NCBI GenBank assembly: GCA_021770005.1
Contig: JAETRV010000013.1
Span: forward strand, 1-59,540
DNA from: Anaerotruncus sp.
GTDB taxonomy: Bacteria; Bacillota; Clostridia; Oscillospirales; Ruminococcaceae
Length of the DNA: 59,540 nt
Direction: 5' to 3'
Each line of letters opens with the position of its first letter. The stretch's first letter is position 1. Shown piece by piece: positions 49,227 through 57,867 of the stretch. Made by a program: the position numbers and the translations under genes. The notes beneath the pieces were generated by a model that searched no databases, was not told where the DNA came from, and worked only from the letters and a program-made list of their open reading frames with translations.

Positions 49227-51209
49227 TTAAGCCGCAGTCGGCGTTTTCTTGGAAGAGAGATACTGAGGGAGCAGGATCACAGCGATGACCGCAAGGCCGA
49301 TAATGTCGGTAGCAAGACCCGGATAGATCAGCAGCAGACCACCAGCTGCGGAAATCAGCCGCTGCCACATCGGCATGCTCTTGAAGACAAAGCCTTCCAG
49401 ACCAGCGGCAACCGCAAAGATACCAACCAGCGAAGTGATGATGATCTGAATAACACCGATCGCATTGGTATCAATGAAGAGCATCGCCGGGTTGAGCGCG
49501 AAGATGTACGGGACGATAAACGCCGCGATTGCCAGACGGGATGCATTGATACCAGTTTTCATCGGGTTGGAACGCGCGATTGCGGAACCAGCATAAGCGG
49601 CCAGCGCAACCGGCGGTGTGATATCGGCGACGATACCGAAATAGAAAACAAACATGTGCGCCGAGATCGGGTTGATCCCCATACCGGTGACAAGGATCGG
49701 CGCGCAGGTGGTTGCCATGATGATGTAGTTCGCGGTCGTCGGGACGCCCATGCCCAGAACGATACAGGTAATCATGGTCAGGAAGAGCGCAATGATCTTC
49801 ACATCGCCCGCAACCGAAACGATCGCTGTAATCAGGATCTGTCCCAGACCAGTCATGGTGACGACGCCCGCAATGATGCCCGCGATACCGCACGCAACCG
49901 CAACCGAAAGGGTGCTCTTACCGCCGCTCTCAAGCGCATCCACAAAGCCGGACGGAGTCATGCGGGTGTCCTTGTTGATCATGCTGACCGCAATCGCAAC
50001 CAATGTCGCGATGACCGCCGCGCGGGACATCGTGAAGCCCTTCATGACCATCCCGATGAGGATGATGAGCGGGAGCAGCAGATACCCCTTCTGGAGGAAC
50101 AGCTTGCCGAACTTCGGCAGGGTTTCTTTATCCAGACCCTTCAGGCCGAGCTTTTTCGCCTCGAGGTGAACCATCATAAAGATACCCGCAAAATACAGGA
50201 ACGCGGGAAGAATCGCTTTGACCGCGATGGTGCTATACTGGACGCCGACCATTTCCGCCATCAGGAACGCTGCCGCGCCCATGATCGGGGGCATGATCTG
50301 CCCGCCCGTTGAGGAGGCCGCCTCAACAGCGCCCGCGAATTCCCCGCGGTAACCGGTCTTTTTCATCAGCGGGATGGTCACGCTACCGGTCGTAACCGTG
50401 TTCGCAACCGAGCTGCCGGAAACCATACCGCAGAGTGCACTTGAAATGACCGCAACCTTCGCCGGGCCACCGGTCGAAGCGCCCGCAATCGAGTTCGCTG
50501 CCTGGATAAAGAACTCGGAAATACCGGTTGCTTCCAGGAATGCGCCAAAGATGATGAACAACACAATATAGGTTGAACAGACACCGATCGGGGTGCCGAT
50601 GACACCGCCGGTGGTATAATAGAGGTTGTAGATGACCGTCTTGAGGGTTTTGCCCGATGCAAACGCATAGATTACAAAACAGCTCGCGACAATCAGGATC
50701 GGGATGCCAACGACACGGCGACAGGCTTCCACCAATACCAGAATACCAATCACACCAATCAGAATCTCCATTTGGGAGATACGGGTAGCATGTTTGATGA
50801 TCGTGTCAAAGTTAAAGACATAATAGAAAAAGCTTCCGCCGCCCAGCAGCGCGAGAAGGATATCATACCAGGGGATATAGTTGCGCCTGATGCTTCCCTT
50901 TTTCATGGGGAAAACGGTGAACACCAACAGGATGACAATTCCCACAAACAGGGAACGGCGCACGCGTTCGTCCCAGTTGGCAAACAGGTTCATATAAACC
51001 ATCAAAAGTGAAAAGCCGGCAAGCGCATAACGGACAATCTTTTTGGGGACGCCCTCATAAAAACGCACGTTTGACTCACGGTCAAACTTTTTCATAATCG
51101 CGTCTACGTCTTCCGCCGTTCCGGTGGAAGCATCCTCCGCCTGAGGCGAAGTGTCCGGCGCTACAGCGTTGGTTTCCATCTCATTTTTTTTCTTATCAGA
51201 ATCAAACAA
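49227..51209 (-). CDS. TRAP transporter fused permease (4TM/12TM, TAXI type)
   Basis: A 660-residue membrane protein joining the small and large TRAP permease subunits: a charged N-terminus, four to five helices (to about 175), then the large DctM-like part. Marks: FIQAANSIAGASTGGPAKVAVIS, GSSVANTVTTGSVTIPLMKKTGY, ASSTGGQIMPPIMGAAAFLMAE and CIVLGMGVPTTANYIIMA. It imports organic acids or amino acids with sodium, fed by the solute-binding protein encoded upstream. AAGGAGGGA precedes ATG 51209. Order binding protein, DUF1850, permease is typical of TAXI systems. Nearby gdhA and the GlnK/GlnL-like system point to glutamate or glutamine. Confidence 0.94.
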   Translation of the reverse strand: MFDSDKKKNEMETNAVAPDTSPQAEDASTGTAEDVDAIMKKFDRESNVRFYEGVPKKIVRYALAGFSLLMVYMNLFANWDERVRRSLFVGIVILLVFTVFPMKKGSIRRNYIPWYDILLALLGGGSFFYYVFNFDTIIKHATRISQMEILIGVIGILVLVEACRRVVGIPILIVASCFVIYAFASGKTLKTVIYNLYYTTGGVIGTPIGVCSTYIVLFIIFGAFLEATGISEFFIQAANSIAGASTGGPAKVAVISSALCGMVSGSSVANTVTTGSVTIPLMKKTGYRGEFAGAVEAASSTGGQIMPPIMGAAAFLMAEMVGVQYSTIAVKAILPAFLYFAGIFMMVHLEAKKLGLKGLDKETLPKFGKLFLQKGYLLLPLIILIGMVMKGFTMSRAAVIATLVAIAVSMINKDTRMTPSGFVDALESGGKSTLSVAVACGIAGIIAGVVTMTGLGQILITAIVSVAGDVKIIALFLTMITCIVLGMGVPTTANYIIMATTCAPILVTGMGINPISAHMFVFYFGIVADITPPVALAAYAGSAIARSNPMKTGINASRLAIAAFIVPYIFALNPAMLFIDTNAIGVIQIIITSLVGIFAVAAGLEGFVFKSMPMWQRLISAAGGLLLIYPGLATDIIGLAVIAVILLPQYLSSKKTPTAA

Positions 51210-51231
51210 AGCCGGTCCCTCCTTTGCGCAT

Positions 51232-51681
51232 CTAAAGTAAGTTCCATTCGCAGGAGAACGCTACGGTGCTGTTTTTGCCGCATAGCTCCCGCAGGCTGAT
51301 CTCCTGCCCGTTCAGCGTGAGGACGTGATCGGATACCGTCCCCACAATGTAGGAAAGATGGGGCATCTCGAGGTCGAAGCCCGAAACGATCATCTCACCG
51401 TGTTCGCCATAAGTCAAGGTCTGTCCTGCTTCAATTTCGGTCTGGACGCCAGCGCCAAACCCATAATAAATTGTCTCTACCACATAGATTTTATGATTGC
51501 GAATCTCGTACACATCGGTCAGCGGGGTTTTATTAACCGAGTGGACAAAGCCCACCGAAAACCTGTCGCCCTCCGATACCCGGTACCGGGCATAGATTCC
51601 ACCCGTTTTCCCGTCCCGCAATATCAAATAGTGCCCGCTGCGACAGATTAAGAGAAAGACAGCGGCAATAACGACGAACAT
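51232..51681 (-). CDS. DUF1850 protein of the TAXI-TRAP operon
   Basis: A 149-residue protein with an N-terminal membrane or signal helix (FVVIAAVFLLIC). The pattern FSVGFVHSVNKTPLTDVYEI, VVETIYYGFGAGVQ and YIVGTVSDHVLTLNGQEISL fits DUF1850, a family found almost only beside TAXI-TRAP genes. Role unknown, perhaps assembly or substrate handling outside the membrane. It lies 44 bases after the binding protein gene and 22 before the permease. Confidence 0.87.
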   Translation of the reverse strand: MFVVIAAVFLLICRSGHYLILRDGKTGGIYARYRVSEGDRFSVGFVHSVNKTPLTDVYEIRNHKIYVVETIYYGFGAGVQTEIEAGQTLTYGEHGEMIVSGFDLEMPHLSYIVGTVSDHVLTLNGQEISLRELCGKNSTVAFSCEWNLL

Positions 51682-51725
51682 TATTGCCGCTGTTACCTTC
51701 CTATTTTTTTGAACGAGCCGAAAGA

Positions 51726-52772
51726 TTACAGCGCGCCTACCTCTTTGAAGTATTTCTCAGCGCCGGGGTGGAACGGTACGGAGATGCCCTCAACCGCATA
51801 GGTGGTATCAAGCTCTGCGCCCTTCGCATGGCTCTCGGTGATCGCGTCTTTGTTCTCAAAGATCGCTTTGGTCAGCTCATAGACCACGTCCTCGGAAGCA
51901 TCGTTCGAGACGATCAGGGTCGCTTTGACCGCGACGGTCTGCACGTCTGCATCAACGCCGCCGTAGGAGCCGCCAGGGATGCTGTACTTGGTGTAGAACG
52001 GATAGGACTCGATCAGCTTGGCAGCATGCTCGTCGTCAACCTCAAGCAGGTTGATCGCCTTGGTGGTTGCCAGCTCAACGATCGCAGTGGTCGGAGCGCC
52101 TGCGGTGCAGAAGAACGCGTCGATCTTGCCGTCTTTGATCGCGTCAGCAGAATCGCCGAAACCAAGGTTGTTGACCTCGATATCGTCGAAGCTGATGTCG
52201 TAAGCCTCAAGGATCTGACGTGCGTTGAACTCAACGCCCGAACCAGCGTCGCCAACAGAGACTCTCTTGCCCTTCAGGTCAGCGATCGACTTGATGTCGC
52301 CGCTCGAAACGATCTGGCAAACCTCAGCATACAGGCCCGCAACGCTCGAGAAGCTGGTGACAGCGCCATCCTCTTCGAAGAGGTCGGAGCCATTGAACGC
52401 ATAATCCATAACATCGTTCTGGACGATTGCGAGGTCAGCCTCTTTATCGTCGATCAGGAAGATGTTCGCCTTGGATGCGCCGGTCGACTGCACATTGATC
52501 TGCGCAGAGGACAGTTTGCCGTTCAGGATGTTCGCGAGCACACCGCCGTAAGCGTAGTATGTACCCGTGGTACCGCCGGTACCCATAACCATCGAGACCG
52601 AGCCAGCAGCCGGTGCAGGAGCCGGGGCCGCTGCGGACGAGGCGGGAGCCGCCTCACTGGAAGCAGCAGGAGCCGCGGACGAAGCCGGAGCGGACGAACC
52701 GCCGCCGCACGCTGTCAGCGCCAGAGCCACCACCATCAGCATCGCAATGATGCCAAGCAGTTTCTTGTTCAT
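51726..52772 (-). CDS. TAXI-family TRAP solute-binding lipoprotein
   Basis: A 348-residue exported lipoprotein (lipobox LTACGGG). An Ala/Ser/Pro linker spans 25-58, then the binding domain begins VSMVMGTGGTTGTYYAYGGV, the hallmark start of TAXI proteins. Also present: DLAIVQNDVMDYAFNG, LKGKRVSVGDAGSGVEFNAR and AFFCTAGAPTTAI. It captures substrate for the adjacent permease. Some TAXI proteins bind glutamate or glutamine, which suits the neighbours here. TAGGAGG lies 7-8 bases before ATG 52772. Its promoter region carries a GlnL-like box. Confidence 0.93.
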   Translation of the reverse strand: MNKKLLGIIAMLMVVALALTACGGGSSAPASSAAPAASSEAAPASSAAAPAPAPAAGSVSMVMGTGGTTGTYYAYGGVLANILNGKLSSAQINVQSTGASKANIFLIDDKEADLAIVQNDVMDYAFNGSDLFEEDGAVTSFSSVAGLYAEVCQIVSSGDIKSIADLKGKRVSVGDAGSGVEFNARQILEAYDISFDDIEVNNLGFGDSADAIKDGKIDAFFCTAGAPTTAIVELATTKAINLLEVDDEHAAKLIESYPFYTKYSIPGGSYGGVDADVQTVAVKATLIVSNDASEDVVYELTKAIFENKDAITESHAKGAELDTTYAVEGISVPFHPGAEKYFKEVGAL

Positions 52773-52835
52773 TTCAATTTCCTCCTATCAAGTTGCATTT
52801 TTTGATGATTCTTGTCTGGAGCATCATCAACGAAT

Positions 52836-52841
52836 ATTATA
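52836..52841 (-). promoter_or_regulatory. -10 element of the TRAP operon promoter
   Basis: TATAAT on the minus strand, 64 bases before the start codon, with a poor -35 (TGCTAT at 17 bases). A weak -35 fits an activator-dependent promoter. Confidence 0.6.
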
Positions 52842-52956
52842 CATGATAACCGGAAAAATAGCAATCAAAATCTGTGTGAATTCCATAACTTTTTAAAAGT
52901 TTTTTCATATTTTCAGAAAAGCAGATGCAAGAGTTGAAAAAAATCCTGCATTTTCT

Positions 52957-52972
52957 ACAGATTTCTACAAAA
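52957..52972 (-). promoter_or_regulatory. GlnL-like box upstream of the TRAP operon
   Basis: Minus strand TTTTGT-AGAA-ATCTGT. The same layout occurs before gdhA (54545-54560). It lies about 120-135 bases upstream of the -10 element. B. subtilis GlnL is reported, as I recall, to bind TTTTGT-N4-TTTTGT. Confidence 0.55.
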
Positions 52973-52977
52973 AAACT

Positions 52978-53016
52978 GAAAAAACAAATGGGGGATCTGC
53001 CAGAGCAGATCCCCCA
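52978..53016 (-). terminator. Terminator of gdhA
   Basis: TGGGGGATCTGC / GCAGATCCCCCA with a four-base loop, followed on the minus strand by TTTGTTTTTTC. Confidence 0.92.
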
Positions 53017-53052
53017 ACCGCCCTGAATCGGGCATTGCACATCCGTTTTGGT

Positions 53053-54402
53053 TTAGAAGATGCCCTGAGCGAGCATTGCGTCAGCGACCTTCTTGAAGCC
53101 GGCGATGTTTGCGCCTGCAACCAGGTTGTAACCCAGGCCAAACTCCTCAGCAGCAGCAACCGAAGAATCGTGAATATTCTTCATAATGCTCTTGAGCTTC
53201 GCATCGACCTCTTCCGCCGACCATGCCAGCCTACCGCTGTTCTGGGACATCTCGAGACCGGAAACCGCAACGCCGCCTGCATTGACCGCTTTGGACGGGG
53301 CAACGATCATGTTCTTCTGGCTCATCAGATAGACCAGCGCGTCATTGGTGGTGGGCATGTTCGCAACTTCGATGTAGTATTTGATGCCGTTGGCAACGAT
53401 CTTCTGCGCCTGCTCCATGTTGACGTCGTTCTGGGTTGCGCAAGGCATGATAACGTCAACCTTCTGGCCCCACGGTTTCTCACCCGGGAAGAACTGGCAG
53501 CCGAATTTGTCCGCATAATCCTGGACCTTGTCGCGGCCGCTTGCACGCATCTCGAGCATGTAGTTGAACTTCTCCTCGGTGGTGATGCCGTCAGGATCAT
53601 AGATGTAGCCATCCGGGCCAGACAGGGTGACCGCCTTGCCGCCCAGCTCTGCGATCTTCTTCGCAGCGCCCCATGCAACGTTGCCGAAGCCGGCCAGTGC
53701 AAAGGTTTTGCCCTCGAAGGTGTCGCCCTCATGTTTGAAGACCTCAGCGGTGTAATAGACAGCGCCGTAACCAGTCGCTTCCGGACGGACCAGGCTGCCG
53801 CCGAACGACAGGCCCTTACCGGTGAGCACGCCATTCTCGAACGCGCCGCGGATTCTGCGATACTGGCCATACAGATAGCCGATCTCACGAGCGCCAACGC
53901 CCATGTCGCCCGCCGGGACATCAACATCCGGGCCAATGTGGCGATACAGCTCGGTCATGAACGCCTGGCAGAAGCGCATAACTTCCGCGTCGCTCTTGCC
54001 GCGGGGGTCGAAGTCGGAACCGCCCTTTGCGCCGCCCATCGGCAGGGTGGTCAGGCTGTCTTTGAAGGACTGCTCGAAAGCAAGGAATTTCATAACCGAG
54101 AGGTTTACAGAGGGATGGAACCGCAGGCCGCCCTTGAAGGGACCGATTGCGCCGTTGAACTGAACGCGGTAGCCGCGGTTGACCTGGACTTTGCCCGCAT
54201 CGTCGGTCCAAGTGACGCGGAACGAGATGATCCGCTCCGGCTCGACCATGCGCTCGAGCAGGCCAACCTTCTCATACTCCGGATGTTTGTCGATAACCGG
54301 GGCCAGAGAGGAGAGAACTTCCTCTACGGTCTGCTGGAATTCGGGCTCAGACGGATGGTTCTTCTTGACTTCTTCGAGAACTCTTTCAACATACTTGCTC
54401 AC
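53053..54402 (-). CDS. gdhA: NADP-type glutamate dehydrogenase
   Basis: A 449-residue hexameric-type enzyme converting 2-oxoglutarate and ammonia to glutamate, or the reverse. Landmarks: GPFKGGLRFHPSVNLSVMKF, the catalytic-Lys region LPMGGAKGGSDFDP, DVDVPAGDMGVGAREIGYLY and the nucleotide loop FALAGFGNVAWGAAK. The length is that of the standard 450-residue class. Start GTG 54402 (giving MSKYVERV) follows GGGAGG at 9 bases. Single-gene unit with its own terminator. The GlnL-like box about 143 bases upstream suggests control by the adjacent two-component system. Confidence 0.96.
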   Translation of the reverse strand: MSKYVERVLEEVKKNHPSEPEFQQTVEEVLSSLAPVIDKHPEYEKVGLLERMVEPERIISFRVTWTDDAGKVQVNRGYRVQFNGAIGPFKGGLRFHPSVNLSVMKFLAFEQSFKDSLTTLPMGGAKGGSDFDPRGKSDAEVMRFCQAFMTELYRHIGPDVDVPAGDMGVGAREIGYLYGQYRRIRGAFENGVLTGKGLSFGGSLVRPEATGYGAVYYTAEVFKHEGDTFEGKTFALAGFGNVAWGAAKKIAELGGKAVTLSGPDGYIYDPDGITTEEKFNYMLEMRASGRDKVQDYADKFGCQFFPGEKPWGQKVDVIMPCATQNDVNMEQAQKIVANGIKYYIEVANMPTTNDALVYLMSQKNMIVAPSKAVNAGGVAVSGLEMSQNSGRLAWSAEEVDAKLKSIMKNIHDSSVAAAEEFGLGYNLVAGANIAGFKKVADAMLAQGIF

Positions 54403-54544
54403 GATAATCAGCCTCCCAAATATTCTTTGTGCGTTCTGTATAGAGAATTGCACAAATTACATAATCCGACCTGATTTCAACAAGCTCATCCAAGGGTGAA
54501 GCCGCTGAACCTTCAGGTGTTGTTCCTATTATGCAGGAACATCT

Positions 54545-54560
54545 ACAGATTCCTACAAAA
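54545..54560 (-). promoter_or_regulatory. GlnL-like box upstream of gdhA
   Basis: Minus strand TTTTGT-AGGA-ATCTGT, 143 bases upstream of the gdhA start. It matches the box before the TRAP operon in 12 of 12 half-site positions, and the spacer differs by one base. Confidence 0.55.
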
Positions 54561-54617
54561 TACTACATCAGTTTGCAATATTTTTGGAAAATATTTTTTC
54601 AAAATGCAGGAATCCTA

Positions 54618-55460
54618 TCATTCAGTAAAAATCAACAAACCATCAATGAATTTTTTGACGCTTACCTTACCTCCGCGGGTACGTTTGCCCCGCACAAAGT
54701 CCATTTCCGCCTTGATCTCCTCAAACGGGAACAGGCTCCCCGAATACCGGGTAAAGGTATCGTTCATAAAATCCTCAATCCCGAGGTGGGCGAGGTTGGA
54801 CATCCCCTGCGCAATCGCGCGCCGGATCCGCTGCTCCATATTTTTGGGGCTGGCGCTGAGGGTTTCGCAAAGCTGTCCAACGCTGGTCTGTGAAATCGGG
54901 AGTTGGTTTTCATATAGATACTGGCAAACCTGTAAAATATCCCCGCATCCCTTTTCCCCCGACATCCCGAGCTGGTTGAGGATCCCCTGCAATTTACGCA
55001 GGTGCTGGCTTTCGATCTCCTGCCGGAGGTTCTGCACATCCGTGTTCTCCGCTAGGAACATCTTGCGGATATTGGAGAGTGTCCGCTCGTTCTGAATCTG
55101 CTGGGACACGTTGCTGATGACCGACTTGACCTCAATCAGGTTGATCGGCTTACTGATAAAGAAGTCCACCCCGGCGTCGTACGCCTTCCCGACCAATTCT
55201 TTATCCGAGACCTGGGAGAGCATGATGCATTTTGCCTTGCATCCCTGCTCCCGCAGCTCGCGGACCACCTGAATCCCATCCTTCTGGGGCATCAGGAGGT
55301 CAACAAGGATAATGTCGGGGTTTTGCGCCATGATCTTGGAGACGTCGGGCACCTCTTCGCCCGAATCCCCGCAGATATTCCCAAGCTGGTGCTGCTCCAT
55401 GATCTCCTCAAGGTTGTTGATGACCGAAAGGTCGTCCTCTACAATATAGATCTCCATCAC
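54618..55460 (-). CDS. Response regulator with YcbB-type output domain (GlnL-like)
   Basis: A 280-residue regulator. Receiver domain 1-120: acidic pair EDD near residue 8, phospho-acceptor Asp in IILVDLLMPQKDG, Ser in IMLSQVSD and Lys in FISKPINL. A helical linker (125-150) leads to a DNA-binding domain (150-280) with LYENQLPISQTSVGQLCETL and MEQRIRRAIAQGMSNLAHLG, the layout of YcbB/GlnL of B. subtilis, which activates glutamine uptake and use. GGAGGGGG lies within the end of the kinase gene; start GTG 55460 or ATG 55457. Genes are five bases apart, one operon with the kinase. Confidence 0.88.
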   Translation of the reverse strand: MMEIYIVEDDLSVINNLEEIMEQHQLGNICGDSGEEVPDVSKIMAQNPDIILVDLLMPQKDGIQVVRELREQGCKAKCIMLSQVSDKELVGKAYDAGVDFFISKPINLIEVKSVISNVSQQIQNERTLSNIRKMFLAENTDVQNLRQEIESQHLRKLQGILNQLGMSGEKGCGDILQVCQYLYENQLPISQTSVGQLCETLSASPKNMEQRIRRAIAQGMSNLAHLGIEDFMNDTFTRYSGSLFPFEEIKAEMDFVRGKRTRGGKVSVKKFIDGLLIFTE

Positions 55461-55465
55461 GTTTT

Positions 55466-56761
55466 TTATTCCCCCTCCAATCGGTCCGCAGGGATCCGGA
55501 CGATGAACGCGGTCCCGGCCCCCTGTGTGGATTCTACCTCCAGGCTGCCGCCGAACTGCTCTTCGACGACGATTTTTACCCCTGAAAGACCGACGCCACG
55601 GTAGATGTTGCCGGTCTTTTCATCAAATTTTGTGGAAAACCCCATCTGGAAAATCCGCCGCAGATTCTTTTCCGCAATGCCGATCCCATTGTCCTCTACC
55701 CGGAAAAAGTAGTCCGGCCCGTCCTTCCACTCGGTGATATGGATGCTCCCCTTCCGATGGGCCGACTCGATCGCTTCACACGCGTTATTGACCAGATTTT
55801 TCAGAACCACCATCAAAGAATAGTGTTCCTTCAGGACGAAGTCCTGCCCACACTGGAAGTCGAGATCGATGTTCAGCCCTTTCATATCGAGATGTCGGTA
55901 GGTCGCGTCCTTGAGAATCTGTAAAAGGTCACAGAACCGCATCGACTCATTGTCGTACTGCTCGTCGATCTCCTTTTCAATCCCCTGTATAATCCGGATA
56001 TAGTCCTTTTTGATCTCATGCACATCCCGCGCGATCGCCAGGGCAAGGTTCCGGGTCCCCTCCGGCAGCCCCAGCTCGGAACATTGCTCGAACAACTGAT
56101 AGGCATTTTTCATGATCGACTCGATCTCTTCCGAGTTCTTTCGCATGAAGTAGACCTCGTTTTTCAGCCCGGTGGTCATCAGGAACAGGCGCTGATAACG
56201 GTTCTCATGCTCCTCCCGGGTGAGCAGGGAGCGGTACTGTTCCCCCACCACGAGCAGCCCGCCTGCCATCAGGGTGCGTGCCAGCGCAACCAGCATCAGA
56301 TAGGCGCAGGTGCGGTCGAAGCTGTTCAGATGCAGTTCGCCGCGCATCCAGACCTCAAACAGGTTGGACACAAAGTCGCAGAGAAAGATGCTTGCGGTCA
56401 GGCGCGGGATGCGCACCGTATGCTTGTTTCGGATCGAGATCGAAAAGAGCAGTCCATAGGCGAGGTAGAAGAGTGCGCCGGGGAGCACCTGCCGAACACC
56501 TTCGTCCAACGCACCGTCCCCACTGAGCATCCAGAGCGCCAGCCGGAATCCGAAGATCATCCCCGCCGTTGTGAGGCTGGGCGCGATAAACAGTCTCCCA
56601 CGCCCTGCGGCGAGCAGCAGGAGCGGAAAGAGCACCACCGAAAGCGAGAGCCGGAACTGGTCCGAGAAAGCGGTGAAGTAAACCTGTGAAATCAGCGTAA
56701 TGACCGAGCTGGTCAGCAAAATCAACCGGGAACGGGAGAATCCCCCTTGCCTACCCTGCAT
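55466..56761 (-). CDS. Sensor histidine kinase (GlnK/YcbA-like)
   Basis: A 431-residue membrane kinase. The first 180 residues hold six to eight hydrophobic segments with very short loops, a membrane-embedded sensor like that of YcbA/GlnK. The phospho-acceptor is probably His in ARDVHEIKKDYIRII, followed by the ATPase domain: N box LKNLVNNACEAIESA, G1 VEDNGIGIAEKN, and G2 GVGLSGVKIVVE. GGAGGG lies 5-6 bases before ATG 56761. Partner of the downstream YcbB-type regulator. The ligand is likely glutamine or glutamate by analogy; no extracellular binding domain is present. Confidence 0.9.
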   Translation of the reverse strand: MQGRQGGFSRSRLILLTSSVITLISQVYFTAFSDQFRLSLSVVLFPLLLLAAGRGRLFIAPSLTTAGMIFGFRLALWMLSGDGALDEGVRQVLPGALFYLAYGLLFSISIRNKHTVRIPRLTASIFLCDFVSNLFEVWMRGELHLNSFDRTCAYLMLVALARTLMAGGLLVVGEQYRSLLTREEHENRYQRLFLMTTGLKNEVYFMRKNSEEIESIMKNAYQLFEQCSELGLPEGTRNLALAIARDVHEIKKDYIRIIQGIEKEIDEQYDNESMRFCDLLQILKDATYRHLDMKGLNIDLDFQCGQDFVLKEHYSLMVVLKNLVNNACEAIESAHRKGSIHITEWKDGPDYFFRVEDNGIGIAEKNLRRIFQMGFSTKFDEKTGNIYRGVGLSGVKIVVEEQFGGSLEVESTQGAGTAFIVRIPADRLEGE

Positions 56762-57122
56762 AGGCACCCTCCATTCGAAGCAGCCCCATACAGTGCCGGA
56801 CACCGGGGCCGCTTTCAAGTCTTTGCTTTCATTATAATGGATACGGAGCAAAGCCGCAAGCAGTTCGATCACAGCCGCCCCCGGCTGCGGCAACAGATAT
56901 TGTTCTATTATAAGGGATAAACCGGATTTTTTCAACCGCCCCGCGCGTCCAAAAGTTTTACTCGATTTTTCCACTGCCGGAGCGAAACCGGGTAAGAACC
57001 CGAATCCACAACATTTTTATCGCTTTCGGACTTCTCTATAGGGGATTTTGCACATATCCTGTATTATGCCGGAAAATCTGAAACTTTCCAAACCATTCGG
57101 GCAAACTATGAGCAGATGATCC
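56762..57122. other. Intergenic region between the kinase and VOC genes
   Basis: About 360 bases without a gene. It holds a truncated family A repeat (ccaaaagttttactcgattt, 56949-56968). No clear promoter for the kinase was found; the rest shows nothing I can name. Confidence 0.5.
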
Positions 57123-57176
57123 GGAACCAGTCTTTTAGCGCTCTGAGGACCCGCGGCGCTGGTTCCGATGTTTTTT
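57123..57176 (+). terminator. Terminator-like hairpin in front of the VOC gene
   Basis: GGAACCAG / CTGGTTCC with an inner AGCGC/GCGCT pairing, then GATG and six T. It lies 22 bases before the VOC start codon, so it could be an attenuator in its leader or the end of an unseen transcript. Confidence 0.6.
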
Positions 57177-57198
57177 ACTGAAAGTCAGGAGGATGCAT

Positions 57199-57576
57199 AT
57201 GATACCCAAACTTGCAAAGGTGACCATCTATGTCGAGAACCAACAACAGGCAAAACATTTCTGGATCGACCGGATGGGGTACCGGGTCGCATGTGAACAT
57301 GCGGTAGGCCCGGGGTTGAACTGGCTTGAGGTTGCCGCACCCGACTCCCGCATCAGCTTTGTACTCTATCCCAAAACTGCGATGCAGGCCCAAAACCCGG
57401 AGGTATCGGTGGGGCATCCCTCGGTGATCCTCTGCGCCCACAACCTCGACCGGCTCCACCACAAGATGAAAAAGAACGGGATCGAAGTTGGAGAACTGGA
57501 GGAATTTCCCTACGGGAGGATGTTCTCATTCTGCGACCAGGATCACAACCCCTACCTTGTACGCGAAGAGACATAA
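57199..57576 (+). CDS. VOC-superfamily (glyoxalase/bleomycin resistance-like) protein
   Basis: A 125-residue single VOC domain: AKVTIYVENQQQAKHFWIDR at the start, WLEVAAPDSRISFVLYP, HPSVILCAHNLDRLHHKMKK and FSFCDQDHNPYLVRE at the end. Metal ligands of the family (His/Glu at strand ends) are only partly present, so it may be a binding protein or an isomerase or dioxygenase relative. ATG 57199 lies 6 bases from AGGAGG; the ATG at 57193 directly abuts it. Stand-alone gene. Confidence 0.88.
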   Translation: MIPKLAKVTIYVENQQQAKHFWIDRMGYRVACEHAVGPGLNWLEVAAPDSRISFVLYPKTAMQAQNPEVSVGHPSVILCAHNLDRLHHKMKKNGIEVGELEEFPYGRMFSFCDQDHNPYLVREET

Positions 57577-57638
57577 TGCGGGCCCCACACGTGTCCTGTG
57601 TTAAGCGCCCGCCCGCTGACAGCCGATACCCATCAAAA

Positions 57639-57682
57639 GACGCACGACACCCGGCCTCCAACCGTGTATCGTGCGTCCTTCA
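57639..57682 (+). terminator. Terminator of the VOC gene
   Basis: GACGCACGACAC and GTGTATCGTGCGTC pair around a GC loop, then CTTCATTTT. About 60 bases after the stop. Confidence 0.75.
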
Positions 57683-57695
57683 TTTTGCGCTGGAT

Positions 57696-57860
57696 TAGGG
57701 GCTGTTTGAAAAATCGAAATTACCGTCTTTTTCTACAAGGAACGGCATCTGCTGCGTCGAAAATGCTCGGAATACATAGAGTATTCCTGCGCTTTTCTTC
57801 TTGCAGCTGCTCGTCTCTTGCGAAAAATCCGTCAATCTCTCTATTTTCAAACAAGCCCTA
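57696..57860 (+). mobile_element. MITE-like element, full copy 2 (165 bp)
   Basis: Ends TAGGGGCTGTTTGAAAA and TTTTCAAACAAGCCCTA (15 of 17 paired) with TA at both edges. It aligns end to end with 29847-30008 in inverse orientation. No coding capacity. It lies 7 bases beyond the stop of the aldo/keto reductase gene. Confidence 0.82.
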
Positions 57861-57867
57861 GGAGCAG

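Noticed and set aside
53035-54474. 479-codon plus-strand frame opposite gdhA
   Set aside because: gdhA shows all family motifs; the opposite frame is an antisense artefact of codon bias.
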